NCBI RefSeq assembly: GCF_002982135.1
Contig: NZ_CP019981.1
Span: 1,736,001-1,800,000, forward strand
Source: Pediococcus inopinatus
GTDB lineage: Bacteria; Bacillota; Bacilli; Lactobacillales; Lactobacillaceae
Length of the DNA stretch: 64,000 nucleotides
Direction of reading: 5' to 3'
Shown in pieces: positions 56,564 to 64,000 of the stretch (position 1 is the stretch's first letter; every line of letters begins with the position of its first letter). A program made the position numbers and the translations under genes. The notes under the pieces were generated by a model. That model worked only from the letters and a program-made list of their open reading frames with translations. It was not told where the DNA came from and ran no database searches.

Positions 56564-59523
56564 GGTATAGTTACCGAAATTTGGAATCTGTCGTGAACCT
56601 GTATAAGAAACCGTTTGCTACCATCTAAGTTAACCGTTGCAGTCGCTGCCGTCACTACATAAGTTCCATTGGCTGGTGTAATCGTATAGTTTTGTGCAGC
56701 GCCATTTGTAGCTTGCGCCGCTGTCAGTTTAGCTTGGCCTACTGCGCTCAATTGAACCGTGTATGATCCCGCATTAATTGGCGTGGATACCACCGTTGTG
56801 CCATCAGCCGCTAGATACTCAAAATCATTAGCGTCCCATGCAATTGTGGGTGCAACCATACTACCAGAGAGAACCGTATAGGCTACAGTTGGTGTCGTGA
56901 CTGTTGCTGCACCATCATAAGCTTTTGTACCGGAACTAATCGTTGCAGTAAGCGGTGCTTTTGTAATTGTAAAAGTTGTCCCATTGGCTGCTTCAAAAGT
57001 AGCTGCATTATAGTTTGTCCCAGTTGCAGCTGTAATTGCGTTCTGAATCGCCGCTTTACCAGTCGTACTCAATACAACATTATACGTACCAATATTAATG
57101 CCACCGCTAGCCACCTGAACATCACTATCTTTTAAAGTATATGTGACGCCGGTTGGTAAGGTAATCTTAAAGTTACTTGCCTTAGGTGTTTGTTGTGCGC
57201 CATTGTACATTTCTGTTTCAGTGCCACTCAAAGTGACCTTGGTGTCCGCTGCTTTGATGATAAATGAACCAGTAGCCGTGCCGAAAGTTATCGCGTAGTT
57301 AGTCCCAATGGCAGTCGTAATATTACTCAAGCCAGTTGGACTTAATTTAACATTATATGAGCCAACATTAATACCACCGCTTGCTAATTGAATGTCGCTA
57401 TCCTTCAAAGCATATGTGACACCAGTTGGTAAAGTAATTTTGTAGTTAGTCGCCTTTGGTGTTTGTTGGACACCAGTATAAACCTCGGTTTCAGTACCAC
57501 TCAGGGTCACTGTGGCGTTGGTTTTATAGTAAAGCGTAATTGAAGTAATAGTCTTACCATCTACATCGGTTGCAAACACGTTACCATTGGCATCCAGTGC
57601 GGTAAAATTAACCACCGTTGCTGGAAGGTTCTTTGAATCTGTTGCAGTAAACGTATATCCGGCGATCGTTGGAACAGCTGGATTAGTAGTTGTTGTACCA
57701 TTAATTTTTGCATCGCCGTAAGAGCCCGTCAGCGTTGCATCCTTTGAAATGGTGTTGCCAGCATAATCTTGATAATGTACCGTAACTGCCGCTGTTTGCT
57801 TGTTATAAACTAAGTTCACATTTGAAGAGCCAACCATAACGGTGCTGGATACTGGGCCTTGGAAAACATATCCAGGGACTTTTGGTGCCACCACGGATAA
57901 TTCTGCAGTTGCTGTTCCTGCTGTGATTGCAGCATTAGCACTCGCTTGATCCGCAAATACTTGGATGGTGTCCCCGATATTACCAAGAATTGAGTGACTA
58001 GTCGTTCCAGGTAAAATTTTGCCTGAACTGTCGACTTCTTGATAATTTACCGATGCAGTTGCTTTAGTATAGCTATAATTATTAATCTGAACGCCAAAAG
58101 CATTAAAGTCATCTCCGGTGGATGCGGCAATCGACAATGACATACCTACTTTTTGTGCAGCCGTCAATGTGCGCGTCCAAACGGTTGCACTAGTGGCGCC
58201 GGTTGGTTTATAAATTTGATTCTGATTATCATTATCCGGAATAGAAATTGTTAATACGCCAGTTGTGGCATTATATGAAATGGAAAATGCATGTGCTTTT
58301 CCATCGATCATGTTATTATTCATTGCCACTACTTGAGACGTCTTATCAATTGCGCTAACGTTTCCATAGCCAAAAATATTTCCTTGTCCCTGTCTGGTGT
58401 TAGGGTTCAACTTCCCCGTACTATCGGTTGTGCGCCACGAGATAGTTGCGGCTGTCAAATAAGGGTTTCCTAATATGGCGCCTGCGTTATCAAAGTCGCC
58501 GTAAGTGCCACTATTATAATGTTCGTCAAGAGCTAACCCAAATGAATTAGGTAAGCCACCTAAGCCAAGGTTCCCACCAGTACTGGCAGTTCCCAGTGAG
58601 GACGGGTTACCTGGGCTAAATACAAAGGTCAGACCATCGGCTGCATTACTGACATTGTCTCCAAGATAGATTGTCCCTGAAATACTAAAGTCAGAACTAA
58701 AATTAAGTTGATTGTCTAGTACTAAATAACCAGATTCATTCTGTGCTTTCGTGGTTAAACTTGAATAACCACTTCCGGTTGGTACAGTAGCTGTTCCGGC
58801 CGCTGTAAAATCTTGTGCGACTGTACTAGACGTGCCAGTATACTTTTCCCCAGCCTTATTAATATTTGTCACATTATTTAAATTAGGAACAACAACGTTC
58901 GCATCTTTAGCTTCAATTACTACCGGCAAATTCAAATTAGCCTTGGCAACTAATGCTTTAACGGCCGTTTCATCAGCCCCAACAGCAAGCGCGATCACCA
59001 CCGTCCCATCTTTTTTAGTTGTAACAACGGAGTCCGCTGGCAATTTATTTTTTAGGGTTGCTAATGCATCTGAGTTGGTCGTTGTTGATTCATTAACCTT
59101 TGATGCACTGGTCGCATTAGAATTGGTAGCCTCGCTTGTGCTAATAGTTTTACCTTCAGCGGATCCTTCTGTACTTGAACCACTTGTGGCAGAGCTATCT
59201 ACAGACGAAACAGCACTACTCACCATACTTGAACTTTGACTAGAATTGGTCCCAGATGCCACTGAAGTTGCCTTTGTGCTGGCAGATGAAGAAGACACCT
59301 TTTCCTCAGAATTTGTCGCTGCATTAGACGTTTCACCAGAATTAACTGCACTTGCAGATGAAGCATCAACTATACTAGTTTCACTACTTGGTCCACTTTT
59401 ATTTACATCAGCAGTAGAAGAGGACGATGCTTGATCTGTAATACTCGCGTCAGAAGAAGTATTTGCCGCACTATCAATTGAGATTGTTTCACTTGAAGCG
59501 TTTGAATTAGTATCAGCCTTCAC
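56560..59523 (-). pseudogene. adhesin fragment 1: lectin, MucBP, MBG
   Basis: A 987-codon frame after the TGA at 59533. It starts at a GTG with no ribosome binding site inside the normal signal-peptide cleavage region (LPAVKADT). Contains the Ser-rich stretch, L-type lectin domain (GLALDEHYNSGTYGDFDNAG, NNNMIDGKAHAFSISYN), MucBP-like parts (ASVNYQEVDSSG, VTVHYQDYAGNT) and short MBG repeats, and ends with 17 out-of-frame codons after the frameshift. Confidence 0.85.
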
Positions 59524-59685
59524 AGCTGGTAATCAAAAAGAAACTCCGGCTCCAAAAAATATAATGGTAATTCCAGCAAATAACCAGCTTTTTCCTGCCT
59601 TGTACATCTTATAATGTTCTTTTTGTTGAACTGAGCTCCGCAATAATTTCATTTTTCTTTTATTTGTCTCATCTTTTTTTAACAT

Positions 59686-60066
59686 GTTAATCCCCCATTT
59701 TCCTTAATCAACTGAAGTTATAGTTGTAAGCGCCCACAGTATAACATCATTTACAATGATTTGCATTAAAAATATGATTATTATTCAAAGTATTTTATAT
59801 GATTATACTAAGTCTGACAATAAATAGCTCTTAATGAGATTTATTAAGTATAAAAACACGAATTAATCATTAATAAGTAATTAAAGCTGCTGTATTTTCC
59901 TTAATATACAGTAAAATTAGTCTATTTATCTTACTTTTTAATCAAATGATAATTAATGACTACCAGTTTGTTCTTTTGGGTGATTGAATATAAAAATATT
60001 TAAACAAAAAAACAGAATCAAAAGTTTTTCAACTTTTAATCCTGTTCCAAATTCATTTGTCCTACA
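59686..60066. other. AT-rich intergenic region upstream of the adhesin
   Basis: No gene. A minus-strand -10 TATACT lies near 59736-59741, about 50 bases upstream of the adhesin start, with no good -35. TTGTAAATGATG and its surroundings form a small palindrome. The P-type ATPase terminator occupies 60005-60047. Nothing else is seen. Confidence 0.45.
60005..60047 (-). terminator. intrinsic terminator after the P-type ATPase
   Basis: On the minus strand AACAGGATTAAAAGTT pairs with AACTTTTGATTCTGTT (one G-U) around GAAA, followed by TTTTTG. Confidence 0.88.
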
Positions 60067-62853
60067 CTACCAAATCGTAATTCCAAATATTTCCTTTAAT
60101 CCCGAGAGCACAAAAGTAGGAATTGCTGGCAAGAAAATAACTGCCAGGTACAATTGCCAGCTCAATGCACTCGTCCCCATCAGCATATTAAAGAACGGCA
60201 ACATTGTAATCGCTAGGGAAGAAATTCCTGCAAACAAAATCATAGTAATTAAATAGGGATTACTGAATGGATTTCGTCTAAATAACGTATGTGCACTTCG
60301 AGCGTCAAACGCGTGCCACAATTGACCAAATACTAATGTCAAAAAGGCAATTGTTTGAGCTTCGTTGGTTTGCATTCCTGCACTTGCAGCCCAATAAAAG
60401 GCTACAAAAACTGCCAGGCCCATAACAAAGCCCCGAATTAATACCCGTGACAAGAGATGTTTAGCTAATAATGATTCCTTCACATCCCGCGGCTTTTCCG
60501 CCATAATATCGTGTTCCGGTTCGTCGTATCCCATCGCAAATGATGGCAAGGAATCACTAATCATGTTAACCCACAAAACCATAATTGTAGTTAGCGTTGG
60601 TGTCAATTCAGAAACGTGTCCAATCGGTTGAGTGATTAAAAACGTTCCCAATAAGATAGATAATACTTCTGCCACATTGGTTGTAAGCTCTTGGCGCATA
60701 AAGTTTTTGATGTTTGCAAAAATCGTCCGACCTGCTGATACTGATTTTTCGATTGTGGTAAATTTATCATCCATCAAAATGAGATCGGCAGAATCTTTTG
60801 TTACTTCAGTCCCATTAATCCCCATTGCAATTCCAATATCGGCAGCACGTAAAGCGGGCGCATCGTTCACACCATCCCCAGTCATAGCAACAATCTCATT
60901 ATGCCTTTGGAGAGCTTTAATAATCCGTTGTTTATGTTCCGGAGATACCCGTGCATAAACTCGAATATCAGGGACTATCTCAAACAGGTCATCGTCAGAC
61001 ATTTTTTCAATTTCATAGCCTTCAACGACCCGTCCTTCTTTATCTTTAACCAGGCCAAGCCGATAAGCAATCGCACGAGCCGTTTCTGCATGATCTCCGG
61101 TAATCATAACTACCTCAACCGAAGCTTTATGCAAAGTTCTGATCGATTTTTTCACTTCTGGGCGGGGAGGATCAATAATTCCGACAATTCCCAGCATCGT
61201 GAGTTCTGTTTCCAAATCAGTTTGGTTAGCATTTAATGCCTCGTCCTTGGTTAAATCTCGTTTGGCAACCGCAATGGTTCGCAGCGCATCGTTCGCATAA
61301 TCCGAAATCTGTTTTTCAAGCGTTTGTTCCGCCTCATCAATCGAAACGGCCCTATTATTGAAAATCGCATCTTTTGTATGTTGCATAATGACATCCGGAG
61401 CACCCTTAGTGAGTAATTGATAGTTCTCACCAATCTTAACCACCGTGCTCATCATTTTTCGGGTACTTTCAAACGGAAACACGCGTAAAATATCACAATC
61501 TTTGTCACCAGTTTCGCCTAATAGCTTATCCCGTGAAATCTTTGCCTTGCGTCCCAACACAATCAAAGACACATCGGTAGGATTGCCCAGTGGTTCATAG
61601 TTTCCTGCATCATTACGCTGAATTTGGGCTTCATTATTTAAAACGGCGCTTTGTAAAAACGGCACAAAATCGGATTCTTGCACATTTTTACCATCTTTAA
61701 CGGAATGAATCTCACCAACTGGGTCGTACCCATTTCCATCCACAGCAAAATTTATCCCATTAGAAAAGAACCGCGTAACCGTCATTTCATTCTTGGTCAA
61801 CGTTCCCGTTTTATCCGAAGCAATAAACGTCGTTGCCCCAAGGGTTTCAACGCTACTAAGTGACTTAATCAAGCCGTTATTGCGGGCAAGTGAACGAGCA
61901 CCAATCGTTAAAACAATTGAAAGCACCACAGGCATAGAATCGGGAATGGCAGCAACTGCCAAGGCAATGGCACCAGAAATACTGTCCATTAACCCAGTAA
62001 CCGAGATTGCATTTGTATTAAGATACTCTTTAACTAAATCAAACGTAATGGCGACAACAACCACTCCAGCAGCCGCAACCATTAACCGTTTCGTTAATTG
62101 ACTCACAGTTCGCTCAATCGGTGTTTTTTCTTGTTTCGTTTGTTGGAGAAGATCAGCAATTTTTCCTAATTCAGTTTGCATCCCCGTGGCCGTTACCACC
62201 CCGATGCCACTTCCGTTCACGACAGTCGAGCCGGAGAAACCCATATTGGTTCGATCCCCCAGTTCTGTATCTTCAGATAAGGCATCCCGCGTCTTGTCGA
62301 TCGCATCTGCTTCTCCCGTTAAATGAGATTCATTAACCTGGAGTTCATTTACAGAAAGCCACCGTAAATCAGCTTCGATAAAATCTCCCATCTTCACATC
62401 CACGATATCACCCGGAACAAGTTGATTGGCGTCGATTTTTTGCCACGTTTCACCCCGGAGCACATTTGATTGATGCCGCGAATCTGAACTTAGCGCATCT
62501 AGCGATTTCTGAGCCTTTAATTTTTGCCAGTAAGTGAGGCTAGAATTAACTAAAATTACGACTAGAATAACGAGTCCTTCATAAATCGCAGACATACCAT
62601 GATTAAAATCGTTTCTGACAAAAAAATCATAGCTGGCACTAATTAAAGTTAAGATAATTGCAATCCACAAGATAATGATAATTGGCTCTGTTAAAGATTT
62701 TAAAAACACTTTCCAAGCAGGTTCTCGTTGCTCGTGCTGCATTTCATTTAAACCATATTTCGTTAGTCTTTCGCTGGCTGCTTCAGTGGTCAAACCATCG
62801 TGGCGTGAAGTTTCTAGTTGATCAAGTACATCGTGACGGTGTTGTGAGTGCAT
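60067..62853 (-). CDS. cation-transporting P-type ATPase (P2, Ca-type)
   Basis: A 928-aa P2-type ATPase: N-terminal cation_ATPase_N region, A domain with LTGEADAID, phosphorylation site Asp in SDKTGTLTKNE near 345, nucleotide site with TKGAPDV, hinge MTGDGVNDAPALRAADIGIAMG, and about ten helices. The ion-binding helix 4 reads AIPDSMPVV where Ca-ATPases usually have IPEGLP, so ion choice is uncertain (Ca, Mn or Na/K). AAGGAGGAC precedes ATG 62853. Single gene. Confidence 0.9.
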   Translation of the reverse strand: MHSQHRHDVLDQLETSRHDGLTTEAASERLTKYGLNEMQHEQREPAWKVFLKSLTEPIIIILWIAIILTLISASYDFFVRNDFNHGMSAIYEGLVILVVILVNSSLTYWQKLKAQKSLDALSSDSRHQSNVLRGETWQKIDANQLVPGDIVDVKMGDFIEADLRWLSVNELQVNESHLTGEADAIDKTRDALSEDTELGDRTNMGFSGSTVVNGSGIGVVTATGMQTELGKIADLLQQTKQEKTPIERTVSQLTKRLMVAAAGVVVVAITFDLVKEYLNTNAISVTGLMDSISGAIALAVAAIPDSMPVVLSIVLTIGARSLARNNGLIKSLSSVETLGATTFIASDKTGTLTKNEMTVTRFFSNGINFAVDGNGYDPVGEIHSVKDGKNVQESDFVPFLQSAVLNNEAQIQRNDAGNYEPLGNPTDVSLIVLGRKAKISRDKLLGETGDKDCDILRVFPFESTRKMMSTVVKIGENYQLLTKGAPDVIMQHTKDAIFNNRAVSIDEAEQTLEKQISDYANDALRTIAVAKRDLTKDEALNANQTDLETELTMLGIVGIIDPPRPEVKKSIRTLHKASVEVVMITGDHAETARAIAYRLGLVKDKEGRVVEGYEIEKMSDDDLFEIVPDIRVYARVSPEHKQRIIKALQRHNEIVAMTGDGVNDAPALRAADIGIAMGINGTEVTKDSADLILMDDKFTTIEKSVSAGRTIFANIKNFMRQELTTNVAEVLSILLGTFLITQPIGHVSELTPTLTTIMVLWVNMISDSLPSFAMGYDEPEHDIMAEKPRDVKESLLAKHLLSRVLIRGFVMGLAVFVAFYWAASAGMQTNEAQTIAFLTLVFGQLWHAFDARSAHTLFRRNPFSNPYLITMILFAGISSLAITMLPFFNMLMGTSALSWQLYLAVIFLPAIPTFVLSGLKEIFGITIW

Positions 62854-62971
62854 TACATGTCCTCCTTAGGCGATTGGTCAGTTGATTATTTATAATAAAA
62901 ACATTATTACAAGTATAATTATCCCAGAGAAATACTAGGTTCGTCAATTCAGACGCTGTCGGGTCGAACCT

Positions 62972-63016
62972 AAAAAGAGCCCGCTTAACATCTTTATCGG
63001 ATGTTCAGCGAGCCCT
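62972..63016 (-). terminator. intrinsic terminator after azlD
   Basis: On the minus strand GGGCTCGCTGAACATC pairs with GATGTTAAGCGGGCTC around CGATAAA, followed by TTTTT. Confidence 0.88.
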
Positions 63017-63033
63017 ATCTGTTTTGTTTTATT

Positions 63034-63366
63034 TTATATAATCATTGATAACAAGATAACTGCAACTAATCCAAACACAACCGAGAGTGCCATCGACCGC
63101 GTCCAATAAGAAATGACAATGACAATCAGGGAAGCCAAAATCAAATCAAGTTTGCCGGAGGCCACAAACTGATATGAACCAGAAATAAAAATATCTTTAA
63201 CCACAATAGCCGTGAACAAAGAGACCGGCACGTATTTCATCCAGTCATTAAACCATTCTGGTATTTTTCGATTTGAAAAGAAAAGAATTGGTATGTATCG
63301 CGGACCAAATGCGACAAAGAAACCTAGAATAACAATTAACAAATGGTCAGTTGTACTATAGTTCAT
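63034..63366 (-). CDS. azlD: AzlD family branched-chain amino acid export subunit
   Basis: A 110-aa protein with three to four helices; the conserved RYIPILFFSNRKIPEWFNDWMKYVP near 23 is the AzlD landmark. With AzlC it forms a branched-chain amino acid exporter (BrnFE type). AGGAG lies eight bases before ATG 63366. A 110-bp palindrome separates it from azlC, with which it is surely cotranscribed. Confidence 0.88.
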   Translation of the reverse strand: MNYSTTDHLLIVILGFFVAFGPRYIPILFFSNRKIPEWFNDWMKYVPVSLFTAIVVKDIFISGSYQFVASGKLDLILASLIVIVISYWTRSMALSVVFGLVAVILLSMII

Positions 63367-63409
63367 ATCATAATCTCCTGAACTTTTTTGAATACCTTTG
63401 TGCTGAAAC

Positions 63410-63519
63410 GTGTTTCAAAGAGCAGCTTTTTCCGTTTAGCTACGATAACCAAACGATTCCAAGAACGAATCATTTGGCTATCTAGGCTATACTCGAAAGC
63501 TAAACGCTCTTTGAAACAC
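63410..63519. repeat. 110-bp palindromic element between azlC and azlD
   Basis: Perfect 14-bp ends GTGTTTCAAAGAGC (63410-63423) and GCTCTTTGAAACAC (63506-63519). The interior is an imperfect palindrome: AGCTTTTTCCGTTTAGC with its partner GCTATACTCGAAAGCT, and GATAACCAAACGATTC with GAATCATTTGGCTATC, around CAAGAAC. No coding capacity. In the azlCD mRNA it makes one long hairpin. Confidence 0.8.
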
Positions 63520-63522
63520 TCT

Positions 63523-64000
63523 TTATATTTCAATATCTTCCTTATCCACTTCCGGTTGTCCCGATGGATCGTGAATCTTATACAATAAATGACTGTTTGG
63601 CCAACGTTTTTTCACGTATCCTTCAATCATAAACCCTAAGAAAGAGGCAATCAGTGTTGAAATTACCAGCCCTAATGTACTCTTGGTCATCATCATAAAG
63701 ACTGCCGCCAGCACGCCCGCAATTATTGAAACCAATAAAATCAAGCGGGTCTTAAGTTGCATCACAATCATATACAAGAACAATGCCGTCAATGCAAAGT
63801 TTACCACTGTAAGGTCAATCGAAACGGCACTTCCAATCAAGCTTCCCACAACGTTAGCAACCGTCCACACTAATAAAGACCAGTGTTCCACCTGCAACGC
63901 ATCTTTTGGTGTCCAGTTACGATCCGTTACAAATTTCAAATAATTAATTGCATAATTTTCATCATTCATAGAAACTGCGAAGAAAAATAAAAAGCGATGA
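63523..64000 (-). CDS. azlC: AzlC family branched-chain amino acid exporter, C-terminal part
   Basis: The frame is open to the window edge, about 158 codons, and passes through an internal ATG at 63969 that is not the real start: the preceding residues RFLFFFAVS lead into MNDENYAINYLKFVT, the mid-protein AzlC signature. Four further helices and a hydrophilic tail (WPNSHLLYKIHDPSG) follow. AzlC proteins are about 230-250 aa, so the N-terminal third is outside. Partner of AzlD for export of Leu/Ile/Val. Confidence 0.85.
   Translation of the reverse strand, partial: HRFLFFFAVSMNDENYAINYLKFVTDRNWTPKDALQVEHWSLLVWTVANVVGSLIGSAVSIDLTVVNFALTALFLYMIVMQLKTRLILLVSIIAGVLAAVFMMMTKSTLGLVISTLIASFLGFMIEGYVKKRWPNSHLLYKIHDPSGQPEVDKEDIEI

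Larger units (their letters stand above)
47318..59685 (-). pseudogene. giant LPXTG adhesin (lectin, MucBP, MBG repeats), three lesions
   Basis: A 12.4-kb gene that would code about 4122 aa. Order: KxYKxGKxW signal peptide (YKMYKAGKSWLFAGI), Ser/Thr-rich region, L-type lectin domain (about 58850-58050), two MucBP-like domains, short MBG repeats, 13 long MBG repeats of about 180 residues, two Mub-like domains (VNQTVHYTGAG, VTRTVHYEGAG), Pro/Gly-rich wall linker, sorting signal LPQTDEQ with hydrophobic tail and KRRKHDDEE. Lesions: TGA at 59533-59535 in the signal peptide, a one-base loss in an A run near 56614-56617, TAG at 54440-54442. Restoring one base makes the length an exact multiple of three. 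GGGGGA precedes ATG 59685. Confidence 0.9.

Overview
The window looks like chromosome of a low-GC Firmicute of the family Lactobacillaceae; the genus cannot be fixed from the sequence. Indicators are a C69 dipeptidase and a prolyl iminopeptidase, mannose-class PTS genes under a LevR-type sigma-54 activator, a Met-type T-box, LPXTG-like sorting signals (LPQTD, LPQTS), a KxYKxGKxW signal peptide, MBG/MucBP/L-type-lectin adhesin domains, a HicAB pair, and AGGAGG ribosome binding sites throughout.

Layout. 1-4650: pepI start behind a branched-chain leader-peptide attenuator, aldo/keto reductase, GNAT, ribokinase, aldehyde dehydrogenase. 4.65-10.1 kb: orphan cellobiose-class EIIC with a long leader, Cof-type HAD phosphatase, dipeptidase, HicAB. 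10.1-23.1 kb (minus strand): alpha-glucoside operon levR > [sigma-54 promoter] > EIIB > (IS110-family element) > EIIB > EIIC > EIID (split by an IS3-family element) > EIIA > GH13 > GH31. 23.5-29 kb: oligosaccharide ABC operon (ATPase, two permeases, lipoprotein, YesL), with a 2.4-copy 97-bp tandem repeat before yesL. 29-33.4 kb: GNAT, T-box-controlled methionine synthase-like gene, small LPQTS surface protein, deformylase-like protein, poorly defined ORFs, GtrA. 33.5-41.5 kb: ABC-2 exporter, GT8, MacB-type ABC protein divergent from marR over face-to-face promoters, a tetR/amidohydrolase deletion scar, alpha/beta hydrolase. 41.5-47.2 kb: broken secreted beta-helix gene, GNAT, gpmA, membrane-anchored protein, cfa. 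47.3-59.7 kb: a 12.4-kb lectin/MBG adhesin pseudogene. 60-64 kb: P-type ATPase, azlD, azlC (cut by the window edge).

Two themes emerge. First, regulation is rich and legible: leader-peptide attenuation, T-box, sigma-54 promoter, palindromic HicAB operator, overlapping divergent promoters, and 105-110 bp palindromes inside operons. Second, surface and sugar genes are decaying: IS in EIID, IS110 in the PTS operon, a nonsense codon in the beta-helix gene, two nonsense codons plus a frameshift in the adhesin, and a deletion that removed the 5' ends of a divergent gene pair. This pattern suggests a strain that has moved to a niche (for example fermented food) where these functions are not selected; that last step is inference.
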